A stretch of DNA of 64,000 bases from Talinum fruticosum (lineage: Eukaryota; Streptophyta; Magnoliopsida; Caryophyllales; Talinaceae): assembly GCA_021018815.1 (NCBI GenBank), contig JAITYX010000144.1, forward strand, positions 248,001 through 312,000, written 5' to 3'. The translations under genes and the position numbers were made by a program. Shown in pieces: positions 11,501 through 23,626 of this stretch. How positions within the stretch are numbered: position 1 is the first letter of the stretch; each line of letters begins with the position of its first letter. The notes under the pieces were generated by a model, which was not told where the DNA came from, ran no database searches, and saw nothing but the letters and a program-made list of their open reading frames with translations.

Positions 11501-14500
11501 TCCCATGTCTATCCTCTTTAAAGGAGGAATTTTTTTGCCATCACACAGCTCTTTTCTTATTCTGGAAGGGTGTTCTGATTTCTGTTGCAGTGATGCTACC
11601 ATGGAGAAGGCATTCCCAACTGATACACCTGAAAACTTTCCAGCTGCACTCCCCTCATCTGGCTTTCAAACTGCCTGGGGAGGCATGGCTGGTCAAGTAT
11701 CAATGGCTGATATTGTTAAGATGGGAAGGCCGCATGGAAAGGGTTCAAACAGTATAAACACGTCTCAACAACATATTAACAATAATCAGCATCCCGCAGT
11801 ATCTGCTGCAAGATCCCAATCTAATGATTTACATCCATCACAAAGTCATGCTTTCAACATATCAGAAACAAACTTAGAGTCTGGAATCGATGAAAGCCAT
11901 CATGTACCTCCGAATGACGAGTGGCCCTTGGATGAGGAGCCCCCAGCTGCTAGTGTTTCCTCTGTTGTTGAAGCATCTGTTGATTCTGAGCCAAGTGGTG
12001 ACCCTTATGATAGAACAAAACAACAATTTAGATCTCAGGCAGATGAAGTTAGATTTGTGGAAGGTGATACTGGTGATAAATCACTTGCTAACCTTGTTGG
12101 ATCTGTACCTGCGTCCAATCAAAATATACAAGAGGAGCATTCTGATGATGGATCTGGCTTTGATAATGATGTATACCAGAACATTGACTCATATGAGGTT
12201 CACCATCGAGAAGGTAACTACAGCACTCTACATATCAATGTTCAGTTGTCTGCAAAACCTGCTGTATTTTTCTTTGACTGACCATATACTGCTCTGCTGA
12301 AATATAAAACTATGAGACATGATAATATGTCATGCTAAATTCAAGCTGAAGATTCTTTTTTGTGAGGTTTGTTTCCCGTCTTTTTAGGAGGGGTTTCAGT
12401 TGCATGTAGTATGTTCAATTATCTATGTTCTTCTATGGGTTGGCTTTTAGTTTAAGTATGAGTTTTAGTCTCTCTTTACATCAACAATGGAATGACAATA
12501 GTTACCTGGGATGCTTCTTGAATAAATCAAGCTTGGACATTGGTGGCTAACTTTCATGTAATTAGCCTAATATATTTGAATATGGAACATTGGTTTAATG
12601 GACATCCACGTATCTGACTCTGAGAATGACTTTGCTGCGCTGAATGGTAAACTCTTTTGTTACCTTCAAAGAGTTTGTTGGCCATCATTTGTGCTTAATG
12701 TCTGGACAAATAACTTCTCATTTTATTTAGTATATGGATTTTTGACGTGCATGGTGATACTTGTAAAAGTTTCATGTTGAATATGTACATTTAACCAGGA
12801 AGACAATAGGGTTGTAGTAGTGTTGCTTCTGGAACTTTATTGCTATTTATGGCTCTTGGGTTGTTATGAGACCTATTTTCATAGTTACCTCTTGCCTTAC
12901 ATTTCTGTTTTATACAGCTGAGGAAACTGGCCTGTCAGTCTCATCTGTGACTGCCAATTTTGAGAGCATGTCCTTGCCAAAGGAGGATGAAGATTCTCCA
13001 GCTGAAGATGATGGTCCTGCTGTAAAGATTCCTGACCATCTGCAAGTCCAGTCTGCTGACTGTTCTCACTTGAGCTTTGGTAGTTTTGGATCTGGAATGG
13101 GTGCTCCCTTTTCAGGAGTGTCCTTTGCTTCAAGACCCTTACAGAATAATGATGAAGAGGCTACTGTGGCGACTGATGCTTTATCTGTTGGGCCCTCTGA
13201 AGCTAGGTATTTCTAGATTTCAGGGACTTGCCCTCTTATTTGTTTGTGTGGCTCTTGTTCTTATCTTGACTTTTTATGCAGGAATCCTGAGTACTATGAG
13301 GATGAGCATCTGAAAACGGCATCAGATGAAAATACCGCTCATAGAATGGGAACTGATTCAGGCAACTTTGATGCCTCCTCAGTTTCACAGCCAGCGGTTA
13401 CGCAGGAGGTGACAGAAATTATGCAGGAGAATCAGTATTCGTTTCCCTCATCAACTGCTGATTATTCCTTTGAGAACAACCAACAGTTGAATGCATCTTT
13501 TGCACAACAGCAAACAAGTGCTCAGATACAGGGTCTACCTTCTCTCTCTGGAGTTATGGTGAGAGAACAAAAGCTATGTGCTTCTATTTGTGTTGTTTAA
13601 GATCCTATCTGAATGTTGAAAAACCTCGTGGATTTTTCTGTTGTATTTTAATCGGAACTCTCTTTAGTGACCTTTTACTTCATCTGAATTGGAATGGACT
13701 GAAGGATGAATCTTGAAGCATGGGCATGGAACTTCCATGTGTCTATTGTTTAGTTAACGAATGAATAGTAGGCTGACTGGGGCGTTGAGTATGAAGCTGA
13801 AGGGGTATGAGGGGATTGCGATATTGTTGCTATTACTTAGTAGCTTCTGCCTTCTGCCCTCAGTGCCTATCTAGTGCTTTTTAGCAGCTTGGACCTGGAG
13901 CTTCCTCTTGTTGCCTTTCCCTACTTTGTTTTGAGTTTGGATGGATGGAGAGGTGATTTGTCTCATTCGGTTCTGTATTTAAAGTTTCTCTTTTAGTGTT
14001 TAGTGGGGGATTTTTGGCTGGCGGTCCGGTCAGATGGCAAGTTGGTCATGATTGGACAGTGGAAAGTGGACATTGTCTTCATCAGGTTTTATTTGTTTTT
14101 GTTGTGGGAACTTTTATGTCATGTGTGTACGTGGGCTATCTTACAAGTGAAAACATACCAAAATATTGTGATATATGCCCAGCTCGTTTGGATTGCAGTG
14201 TTGCTGCACTTAGGCTGTTGCCGGGGGAGGGGGTAATGGATATCTCTGCATCACCATGCCAGTGTATTTTTAGATATAATAATTTCCTCTTGATCTAAAT
14301 CAATGCCTTATTCTATAAGGATGTATTACTTTGACATAATTAGACTTTCTTATCTGCTCTGAAATCCTAACAATTTTGCCCTATATTATGCAGCCTTATT
14401 CCAATTCTTTGCCCAGCACGCTATTAGCATCAAATGTGCAGCCCCTAAGAGAGGCCGAGCTCGCATATTCTCCCTTCCCCATTTCACAAACAATGCCCAC

Positions 14501-16025
14501 GAAGTACGGAAACTCTGTATCATCTATTAGCGGTCCAACTTCTTCAATGGCAGAGGTAATGTTTGTCTTCGCTTTTGATATAGTTTATACATTATCAGGA
14601 ATGCTGTTCTTTCTTGCTGTTTTAGCAGTAGGATAGCTTAATTATTACTGGCTCTCGTATAAAAGTATCCATTTATAGTAGATCATCTTAGGAGAAAGGA
14701 TCAGCTTAGTAGATGCATAAATTCACTGATTATCCTGTGACTTGCTGGGGCATTTTGGTTCATAACTTTTTCAACTTGCACTATTATGCTCGTCAATGTT
14801 GGGAATAACGGTTCTAAATTGCTACCCCTTGTTTTAAATCCTCTCCTCAACCCCCCGCCCCCCAAAAAAAAAAAAAAAAATTTGGGGGGTTATGTTAAGC
14901 TCGTAATTACCCAGTATTGGGGTGGGCTAGGATAGTCACAGAAGGGCAAAGAAAGAGGCAGTCCACCTTGTGTTCCAAACTCCAATGAGTGTTTTAACTT
15001 CTGCATTGGCCTTTTCCACATTTTATCAAACTCCCCTAATACATAAGTGTATTAGCTGAAGACAATTTGCTTTTATGGTAAGTTTGTTGTACATGCTAGT
15101 TTTGTTGTACATGCTAGCGAGTTATGCAAATATATTTTCCCATTGAACTTTCAAAATGCCAGGAAATTTATTAGACATAGTCTATTCTAATTCTTGTTAC
15201 TGATTTTACTCACAGGCAATGAAGGCTAGCAACTTCTCTACTCCCCAGCCAACTCAGACCCTACCTGGTAGCGGGGTATCTGGGGGACCTGCACTTCCAC
15301 AACAATTGGTGCATCCTTATTCCCAACCCTCAGTCCCTATGGGGCACTATGCTAGTATGCTTGGCTACCCCTTCTTGCCTCAAAGCTACCCATACTTGCC
15401 TTCTGCCTTCCAGCAAGCATTTGCTGCAGGGAATAGCAATTTCCCTCAATCACTAGCGGCTGCGATGCTTCCTCAGTACAAGAACAGTGTTTCAGTGAGC
15501 AGTCTGCCCCAGTCAGCCGCTGTTGCCCCTGGATACGGTGCCTTTGGGAATTCAAATAGCATTCCCAGTAACTTCCCACTGAATCATCCAACGGCCCCTG
15601 CTGGCACTTCTATGAACTATGATGATCTTCTCAGCTCTCAGTATAAGGAGGCTAGTCATCTTCTCTCTTGCAGCAGGTACTTTAAGTTCTTCTGTTTCCT
15701 GTGATATTTGTTTCCCCATGCCCCATTGTTAAAGCATCTGTTTCAATTGCGAAGACTTTTCATACTGGAAACATGTGCCATTGGATGTATGATAGTTAAA
15801 AGTGCAAAGCAAGGAGTTGGATAATTATTCAACATACATCGGTATTACAGCTTCTTGGGTTTTTTTTTCCCTCCCTAGTATAATGAGAGCTCTCCTTTGT
15901 GGGTTTCAGGGACCGGGTTCAAGAACAATGTCGGCCGTCCCAGGGAGCGCATATTACAGCTTCCAGGGTCAAAGCCAACAGCCATCACAGCAGCCAGCCG
16001 GGTTCCGGCAAAGCCAGCAGCCATC

Positions 16026-16059
<34 letters not shown>

Positions 16060-16215
16060 TACGGGCCTCTTTCAGGGTACCCCAACTTCTACCACTCTCA
16101 GGCAGGCCCCACTCTGGAGCAACAGCTACAAATGACTAGGGATGGTTCCCTCGGTGGGTCCCAGGGCCAGCAGCAGAAGCAAACCCCACAACAAATATGG
16201 CAAAATGGATACTAA
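8537..16215 (+). CDS. GIP1-like: GBF-interacting protein 1-like (GIP1 family), ten coding exons
   Basis: Family: plant nuclear cofactor that binds G-box factors; the N-terminal GIP1_N (DUF1296) domain is UBA-like. Coding exons joined by GT-AG sites with consistent phase: 8537-8648, 10123-10166, 10451-10565, 10651-10768, 11591-12213, 12918-13206, 13282-13558, 14394-14555, 15216-15676, 15879-16215. They total 2538 nt, about 845 residues. Landmarks are MVQSLKEIVNCPEAEIYAML and DPNEAVSRLLSQDPFHEVK (GIP1_N, residues 1-46), a Ser/Gly/Arg-rich linker, HLQVQSADCSHLSFGSFGSG in exon 6, a Pro/Gln/Tyr-rich C-terminal half, polyGln at about 784-793, and the C-terminal IWQNGY. Length and order match the family. 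Oddities: conserved residues upstream of 8537 are out of frame with the ATG at 8472, and exons 9/10 show a compensating -1/+1 shift. Introns are 75-1474 bp. The product assignment is firm; exact N-terminus and residues around exon junction 9/10 are uncertain. Confidence 0.9.
16027..16056 (+). repeat. (CAG)10 polyglutamine tract in GIP1-like exon 10
   Basis: Ten uninterrupted CAG codons lie in a Gln/Ser/Pro-rich region, followed by CAT (His). An imperfect duplicated unit precedes it: a CAGCCATCACAGCAGCCAGC-type block occurs twice, at about 15978 and 16017. Pure codon runs of this kind usually vary in length between individuals. Confidence 0.95.
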
Positions 16216-16560
16216 TCGGATGAAATCAAACCAAATCATGCATTGGGTGCCCCCGGGTTTTTCAGGGTGTTTTGGTGGAGGTTGCCCGCCTTTCTGAGTC
16301 TCCAGAAATGAGCTGAGAAGTTGTCTAAAGTGGTAGAAAATGTACAATGGAGGACTCTGGATTTAAGTAGTTGGGCCTCTGCTGCCCGGTTCCTGGGAGG
16401 TTGTATGTTACTACCTTTTTTAATCGTCAGCTTTGCTAACATAGGAACAAACAATGCGTGCTAATTTGTGGTGGTGTTCGTGCTGTTTTTAATCATGCTT
16501 TTTGTTTCACTTAATAGTGAAAAGTTAGTGCTTTCTAGCCCTGCTCTTCTCTTGTGTAAT
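16216..16560 (+). other. Probable 3' UTR of the GIP1-like gene
   Basis: Sequence after the TAA stop is T-rich, contains no coding signal and has AATAGTGAAAAG-type polyadenylation-like motifs around 16512. The exact cleavage site cannot be fixed from sequence. The segment 16560-16890 beyond it is AT-rich with a T14 run near 16686 and no recognisable feature. Confidence 0.5.
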
Positions 16561-16929
16561 CTTCATCGTTCTTGTGCTGTGCCTGTGTCTAGTTTTGTGC
16601 TCTTGTGGCTGAGTCTTGTCTAATAGTTTCTTAACAGCTTCGCTTAATAGCTACAAATGACTAGCGAAGGAGTTTATTGTTTGTCTTTTTTTTTTTTTTC
16701 CGGTTTATGAGTTACATAGAGCAATATAACACAAAGGAAGGGTAAAAGGAAAGGGTAGAAATGTAGAATCAAATTGAACATTTAGGATATTTCTGTTTAC
16801 TATAAGTAAATTTGCAGCTTAGCATTACCTTATAGCTCTTTTGCAACCATCTTATAGTTTCTTAATGTTCCTTAGTCTTATAACTTCTTGTAGTAGAATT
16901 GGCCTTTAATGTACTTGAAATCTATGTTG

Positions 16930-17922
16930 AGAGAATTGACCTGGAGATTGATCCGATTGAGGGAGTGGGTCAATGGGTCAACTGGTCGGACCGGTTAGAA
17001 CAGGTTTAAACCTGTTGACCCGATTTACCGTCAAACCTGGTTTAAATCGGTATGACCTGTTATATTCGGAGTCAAATTTTTCTATATATTAATATAATTT
17101 TATTAATTTTACAACATTTATGACAAAAAACATAATTTAAGATAAATATTAATGCAAAATTCAATCAAACATAAACTATTTTTTCATATATCTATTGAAA
17201 CGTAAAAAAAAAAAAAAAAAAAAAACCAAGGTCCTGATTAAGCCATAAAACTATACCATCCTTGGCCTTTGAACCTTTTACCTAAAGTAAAAAAAACCTG
17301 GGTCACTCTCTCCCTTTATTAGTTAGAGCTCCTCCCCTCCCCCTTTTTCTTGTCTTTTGTTTGTCTCTCTCTGGCACTTTTAGGCTCTCTCTCTTTACCC
17401 TTTCTCAACATCCCCTTCATCAATTATCAGTCGCATCTCTCTCTACTATATGGCTCTCTTACTCTTTCCTCTATCAACATCCCCTTTCATGAGTAGAGCA
17501 ACTCCCCATCCCACCTCAGCCCCCTCTTCATCGCCCTTTTCTCTAGTGTTTCTCTCTCTCTAGCTTGTCTTTCCCCCTCTACCTCCCCCTTGCTCTATAT
17601 CCCTGAATATAGCATTTTAATCTCTCCATAGTGCCTTCCCTTGGTCCTTGATCTACTAATATTAGCAATGATTGAGAAACTTATGCCCAGTAAGATAATG
17701 CAGGTCGAGAAAAGAGAGATGGGTTCAAAATCCGGTCGGACCGCAATTTGTCCAGGTTGGGCGAGCTCTCCGAGTCGACCGGGTTTGGGCGGGTCACTTC
17801 GGTTTAATATTCCAAACGAGTTTGTACATTCTCCGGACCGAACCGGTGATCGGTTTCCAGTCCGATCGGTTAAACCGGCCGGTCCGATCCTCGTCAAATA
17901 GCTTAAAATGTGAATCTTAATT
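16930..17922. repeat. About 1-kb insertion with GACCGGTT-rich ends, flanked by a diverged direct repeat
   Basis: Both ends are rich in GACCGGTT/AACCGG words (16980-17060 and 17730-17890). Between them are an A-run (about 17203-17225) and a CT-rich block with TCTCTCT tracts (17300-17600). Outside the block, a stretch containing GGCCTTTAATGTACTTGAAA (16900-16920) recurs as GGCCTTTAATGCACTTGAAA (about 17939-17958), suggesting duplicated flanking DNA. The type of element is unknown. The 86-codon frame at 17641-17901 is probably chance. Confidence 0.45.
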
Positions 17923-18339
17923 ATAGTAGAAAAGAATAGGCCTTTAATGCACTTGAAATGTCAATCTCAATTATAAATAGTAGTAGGGGAGGAATATGAG
18001 GTTAAAAATAGCATATTGGCTATCATAACATATTCTCTGAAGTATAAAGGAATTTAACATGTTTTACCGTTCCATCAAAACTAGTTTGTTGCATACTTGC
18101 TTGCTTGGGTTGGGCTACTACTCCAGGTTGTTTATTTTACTTTTTTTTATTTTGTTTGTTTTTGCATCCTTGTGTTTCTAACCATTCCGCAACGGTTTTC
18201 CGAGCCAAACATAATGACATGTTACATAAGAGTATATGCTCCCAAATGGATATAAGAATTTGCATGAATAAGGTGACATTTATCATAATGATTCCATAAT
18301 ATTTCCTTTTTTTTTTTTTTTTTTAAAATACTCATGGTT

Positions 18340-19860
18340 TTAGGTTGGATTGATTTTCTTAGTAATTTCATTTTCATAATTTGATTGGACTTTTAAGCTA
18401 GCTCTTCCTCTAGTCAACCGGGTAAGCTTCCTAGCCAACCCGAGATTAACCCTAGGGAACATTACAATGCCTTTATCTTGCGAAATGGAAAACACCTTGA
18501 GGGTCCCCAAGTTGTTATTGATGTTGAGAAGACCGGGAATGACTATGATAATACTCCTAATAAGCCAAATGATTTGAGTGGTGAAGATATGTCCAAGCAT
18601 GGGAGTGAAGCATTCAAAACTCCTTCCCGTAAGCCCTATGTGGTACCTTTTCCTTTTCCTCAAAGATTAGCTAAGGCTAAGCTTGATAAGAAATTTGGGA
18701 AGTTTTTGGAGATGCTTAAGAAATGAAATATGAACATCACTTTCATTGATGGTTTGACTCAAATGCCCTTGTATGCTAAATTTTTGAAAGATATCCTTTC
18801 CAAAAATAGGACATTGAATGAGCATGAGACTATTGCATTGAGTGAGGAGTGTAGTGTAGTGGTTCAAAATAAGCTTCCCGAAAAGCTTAAAGATCCAGGG
18901 AGTTTTTCCTCCCATGTCCGATTAGGAATATGTCCATTAACCGTGCTTTATGTGATTTGGGAGTTTGATGCCATATTCTTTATGCAATAAATTGGACTTA
19001 GATAAGTTGAGGCCCACCATTATTTCTCTTCAATTAACGGATAGTTCTATGACATATCCTTTGCGTATTTTAGTGGACATTCCCATCAAAGTTGGTGATT
19101 TCTTTGTGGTTGTGGACTTTTTATTCTTAATATGGCTGAGGATATCCGCACCCCAATCATGCTTATGAGGCCTTTCTTACCGCTGGGTGTAAGATTGATG
19201 TGAAAAAGGGAGATTGACCTTTGATGTGGGCGAGCATCACGCTGAATTTGATTTCTTTGAGAAGAATGATGTTTCCCCAATTCCGCTGAATATTGTGGTG
19301 TTGAGATGATTGAAGAAGTAGCTTATGATAAACTTTCATTTGAAGGACATGAACTTGTCAATGCGAAGGTGGTAGGAGTTGAAAATTTTCCTCCGCCGAC
19401 GCTTGACAATGGCATGCCCTATGTGTTTAATGAAGTTTGTTTAAATGAGTGTGCTAAGTTGAAGTTGGCTTTGGTTAATGCTCCATGCCTTGGAGCTCTT
19501 GATGTGGACCTCAACTCGGAAGGTCAAATATGATGGTAGCTCGTCCGATGGTGACCACCCACGACAGATGATGATCCTTTGATAAGGCCATTTGAAAGTA
19601 TCCCATGTTTAAGAAGGACGATCATTATCTCTTTCTCCAATGGTCTCTTGTTTTACACGAGTTTGATTTTAAAGTCCGCGACAAAGGAGGGATGTTTCTC
19701 GAGAAGTCCCCTTTTTCTTCCGGTTTATCCTTTTGCTTTACACGGATGATTGGAGGTAGGTCTATTTACGACCTTAAAGAAGCGCTGCTTGGGAGGCAAC
19801 CCGAGGTGATTTCTTTCCCTTTTTTTTTATTTATAATTTTTAGGTTGTTTTCGCTTGCAT
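18340..19860 (+). pseudogene. Ty3/gypsy (Athila/Tat-like) gag-protease and RT/RNase H remnants
   Basis: The 18478-18726 frame ends in PQRLAKAKLDKKFGKFLEML and continues after one stop as a QMPLYAKFLKDILSKNR segment, then CSVVVQNKLPEKLKDPGSF. These are the classic gag-protease linker of Athila-type gypsy elements. The retropepsin follows: LCDLG (about 18945) is cut by a small deletion and runs into MPYSLCNKLDLDKLRPTIIS (18968 on) and a GRPFL-like strand near 19170. From 19600 a WSLVLHEFDFKVRDKGG stretch matches the RT/RNase H boundary, so roughly 2 kb of pol has been lost. At 19771-19805, ALLGRQPEV and its DNA context match the segment commonly found downstream of pol in Athila-like elements. 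Confidence 0.75.
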
Positions 19861-20785
19861 AAAAGTTACCATTTTATGCACTTAATGAGACATGTCTCTC
19901 CTCCTACCACATTGATCCTTAATTGCATTGAAGATAATGTTTTGTCATAGCATGAGGGGAAGATTTTGCATTCATATGGTTTATAAAGAATGGTGTATAT
20001 AGAGATTGGTGTATATAGTTGAATTTGCATCCATATAGTTGCATTGCATTTACTTTAGTTTAGTTGTCTTGGTTTTCTTTTGTTTTTCTTTTGTTTTTAG
20101 TTTCCTTTTGTGATTTCTAGGTTTTGCATTTGCATTTAGGTTGCATGTAGGGGTAGTTTTCTTATTGTTTTAATAAAAAAAATAGAAGATCATAAAAAAT
20201 TTAATAATCTAAAAAAAAAGAAAAAAATTAGGTTAGGTTTTAGATTAGTGAATAAATCCTCTCGGTGATGATTCTTAGGCTAGGTAGTTTTTTCTTTCAC
20301 TTAGTTTGATCTTGTATAGCCCGTTTGTGATTAAAAGTCTTTGAAAAGAGTTTGTAAAAGAATCTTGGTTTAGGATTGCACTTTGATAGAGATGATTACT
20401 TACCCTTCTAGATCCTTTGGTGTGAGTTTGGCATGTGGAACATCTTGAATTAAGATTGATTGTTGAGCCTTAACCCGTGAAACCACTAAGCCTTAAAAGA
20501 CTAATCATTTTTATTAATATCATGTTTTCCATGTGTGACTCTACCTTGGTTACAATCTCTAAAAGTTGCTTTAAATCTCTTCGAAATCGCAATTTGCATT
20601 TGCATTGACAATATGATAGAGGCATTCAATTGTTGATTTTGTAAGCTATATGAGCCAAAAAGCCACCCTTTTATGTATGAATTATCGCTTTTAGCCCTTT
20701 TCTAACCTTTGGCCACTCTTTTTGATTGAACCTACATTAACAAGCCTTGGTCAAATACATTTATCCTACCCTTAAGCCAATGTTT
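19861..20785 (+). mobile_element. Athila-like noncoding region downstream of pol
   Basis: T-rich DNA with no frame, containing repeated GCATTTGCATT and TTAGGTT words, follows the ALLGRQPEV segment and runs to the CACTA insertion at 20786. It resembles the long post-pol untranslated part of Athila/Tat elements. The same kind of DNA resumes on the far side of the CACTA at 23903, which supports one element split in two. Confidence 0.5.
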
Positions 20786-20904
20786 CATTATTACAGGAAC
20801 CACTTTTAACTACCATGTAAAATGACCTTTAACCGTGGTTATCATGCGCCGTCTATGTGGTCGTCGTTGTAGGTTGGCATCTTTTACTAGGGTTCAAAAC
20901 CGCA

Positions 20905-20996
20905 ATAAAATAATACCTATGACGATGGTTCTTCTAGAGAATCGTCGTCATAAGTGACTTATAACGACTGTTCTTCAAGAGAACCGTCGTCATAGG
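20905..20996. repeat. CACTA left subterminal palindromic repeats
   Basis: Tandem inverted units: ATGACGATGGTTCT is followed by AGAATCGTCGTCAT, then ATAACGACTGTTCTT and AAGAGAACCGTCGTCAT. Matching units near the right end occur at about 23660-23800 (for example GAATCGTTGTCAT). Arrays like these at both ends are typical CACTA subterminal regions. Confidence 0.65.
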
Positions 20997-21578
20997 TCTG
21001 AATTTTTTATAAAAAATAGATCACTTTCGGATCTGAAAATTGGGGTCTAAAACTAAAAGTTGAAATAGAGAGCAAAAAAAAAAAAAAAGAATGAACAAAA
21101 ACAAGTCGGATCTAAATACAAAAGAATTGGATGGGGAATTTTGACAAATTTTCCGTAACCTTAAAGATTACGAGGAAAGAACGAAATCGGACATTAGCCC
21201 TCCATTATAAACCAAACAGATTGCTTTAGTTAACGAATACATTACAATCCAACTAATTGATCACCTCAAATGAAACAACCTTGCAAGCTTGTATTCTTTA
21301 TCGGCAACATGGAAAGATTCGAATATCGAGATCTAAGAGACATTCAACTCTTCAATTACACATCTAACAATGAAGATCCAAGAGACTTCAACTCTTCAAT
21401 TATACATCTAACAACGAACCATGGAAGCAAAATTAGAACAAATTGTAGAGAAAAATGAGTTAAAACCTCGAAACCTAAAAGGGTAGAACCCAAAGAAAAT
21501 CAAAACAAAAGGCAAAATTAGAACATCTAACAACGAACCATGGAAGTATAATTAATCTTTCTCTTGAATCTCATTGTC

Positions 21579-21580
<2 letters not shown>

Positions 21581-21620
<40 letters not shown>
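21581..21620. repeat. (GA)n microsatellite
   Basis: An uninterrupted AG/GA dinucleotide run of about 40 bp just downstream (on the minus strand) of the captured GDP-fucose synthase fragment. Probably inherited from, or expanded in, the CACTA interior. Confidence 0.95.
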
Positions 21621-21624
<4 letters not shown>

Positions 21625-21639
21625 ATAAACCCATAACAT

Positions 21640-21923
21640 CGCCGGATTCCGAAGAAGAGAGGGCTCGGCGGGTAAGGAGTCCCGCTCCTCTTCTCGGCGA
21701 CAACTACGAGATATTGGGCACGGACGGCGATGCATAGACCATGGAGAGCGAGGTTGGTGAATCCTAGGGTTTGGAGCTTCCGAACTATGGCGGATCCGAC
21801 GAGGTCTCGGTGGCTCGCGACGAAGATCTTAGCTGATTTTTCGATTGAGAAAATTGTCGGTGCCTGCAGAGTCGGACATTGTTGGTGAGGAAGGAGAAAG
21901 CGAGGGAGGGGGAAGTCAGCCAT
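21640..21923 (-). pseudogene. Captured 5' fragment of a GDP-L-fucose synthase (GER) gene
   Basis: Read on the minus strand from ATG 21923, the frame begins MAD and at residues 29-59 has KSAKIFVASHRDLVGSAIV followed by RKLQTLGFTNLAL. This is the N-terminus of plant GDP-4-keto-6-deoxymannose 3,5-epimerase-reductase, with the Rossmann motif changed: the family's GHRGLVG reads SHRDLVG here. Family similarity then stops abruptly, although the frame stays open to about 21640. Enzyme role in the family: last step of cytosolic GDP-L-fucose synthesis. This fragment lacks the catalytic region and lies inside a CACTA element, so it is a transduplicated pseudogene. A (GA)n tract (21581-21620) follows it. 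Confidence 0.75.
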
Positions 21924-22049
21924 TGCAGTGAATTTGGAGAATTTGGGGGAGATGAAGAGTGAGGAACGAGAGAGAGAGTGGGGGTTTCGGACTCGAGAAA
22001 TGAATCGTGGAAAGAGAAATGAGGGAGATGAGAGAGAGAGGGAGGAGGG

Positions 22050-23626
22050 TGAAGGTTTGCTCGGGAGAGTCTCGAGTCACCCTAGAGGGGGTGAATAGGG
22101 TGATAGAAAATTCTTTGCGAAAATACACTCTTTTTGACAGTAAAAGAGGCAAAGACAGCTTCGATCTAAACACGGGTCGAAAAAATTGGACTCGTAAAGC
22201 AATGAATCGGAATAAACAAGTACAAGTAAGGTCATGCTCGAGTCTAGAATGAACTCGTAAAGAGAACACAGAGATTTTACGTGGAAACCCTCCCTGGGGC
22301 AGAAAACCACGGCCCGTGTCAATCCGCACACGAAGTCAAATCCACTATTTTGAGTCCACAAAATACCGTGAATCGGATCGAACCCGAGTTGCTCCCTTGG
22401 ACAACTCTATACAAGTTTTCCTAGACTCGAAGTTACCTTATCTCGATCTAGTACTTCCTAGCTGAGATAACCCTTACAGCCTAGGGACAACTAAGCCGAG
22501 TTAACCTTTACAACTTAGTCAAGGGACCTTACAAAGAATGTAAGAAGAGTTTGTAACTAAGTACAAGACCTTACAACTCGTAGAGTAAAGATTTGACGAA
22601 TGGGAGTTGTAAGTAGAAGATTGGAAGTAAATACAATGACTTTTCTCAAGTATGTGTATTAACAATAGATTCGGCAATCTTCCAGTCTTGTGAAGTGGCT
22701 TCTATTTATAGATAACCAAGCGAGTAGCCGTTATCTTTATCTCGCTGACCGAGAGTCCTCTCGTGACCGTTGATAATGGCTTTCCGAGTCACTCGAAAGT
22801 ATCCGTTGAAATATGGACGTTGGACAACGGTTTAACTCTCTTGAAGTCCCAAAACCATCGGTTGTGTCTTGAAAAATAAGGTGGAAACCACCGTTAGGCT
22901 TAGCGTTCCAGCTTTTCGGATATGGAAGCGCATGGCTTCCGACACAATCTTTTGGGACTAAAGCAGGGAAGGTGAAAAGCCATATCTCGCTGGTGATTTG
23001 ACGTTCAAGCTCGGCTACTTTTGTAGTTTGAAAAGATATCCTCGATTGAATAATCTACAAAAGTAAAACACCTTCTGGTTCTCAAAGTATAAAATACTTT
23101 GGTCCAAGGTTAGACACGGATAATAAAATAATTATGATAATTACGCAATTGATTATCCGAGTCGAAAAGAAATGGAATTTTCCGAGTCTAACATCCATGA
23201 TACTCGAATTCCATATGACTTAGTCTTATGCGAAGAATCAAGTTCTATAACGAATAACAGAGTGGGAAAAGCTTGATATAGACTAAGCATGAAATGAACT
23301 ACGAATGCCGACTATGCAAACAATAGAATAGAAAACCACAAGTCGATTCTGAGTGAGAAACGGCGGAATACTCGGTATATTTAAAATGTGATTAGTCCGA
23401 GTGGGAATGGACTCGGAATAAAGAACCAGCTTTCGAGTCGCTAACCGAAAAGCGATAAAAGAGATAAGTGAGGGCCGAAACACTTAGAGAAAATACTATT
23501 TTACTCAAGTAAGTTTCTAAGACACGAGAGAATGCCTTGGAATCAAAACTCTATATGTATAGAATCGTTAGACTCGATTCCTTTTGCATGACTCGGAAAG
23601 ATATTGAGCAAGTGTCCGAGTCTTCG
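22050..23626 (-). mobile_element. Solo LTR of a SIRE-like Ty1/copia element, perfect TSD
   Basis: This 1577-bp block is the reverse complement of the same LTR family seen at 53422-54934 and 62610-64000. It starts TGAAGGTTTGCTCGGG (22050) and ends GTCCGAGTCTTCG (23626). It is flanked on both sides by GAGGG (22045-22049 and 23627-23631), a perfect 5-bp target-site duplication, with no internal domain, so it is a solo LTR formed by LTR-LTR recombination. It interrupts the CACTA element and is therefore younger than it. Confidence 0.88.

Noticed and set aside
12598..12646. Possible extra GIP1-like exon (MDIHVSDSENDFAALN before a GTAAAC)
   Set aside because: No AG acceptor in frame precedes it, and exon 5 (ending G at 12213) joins exon 12918-13206 in correct phase without it.
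15910..16215. Alternative acceptor for the last GIP1-like exon at TTTCAG/GGACCG
   Set aside because: The bases before it encode NESSPLWV-like residues expected in the family, so the exon more likely starts at 15879; kept only as a possibility in the frameshift finding.
21916..22361. Minus-strand frames of 137 and 94 codons
   Set aside because: They are translations of the 3' end of the SIRE-like LTR, as also seen at 54627-54902.
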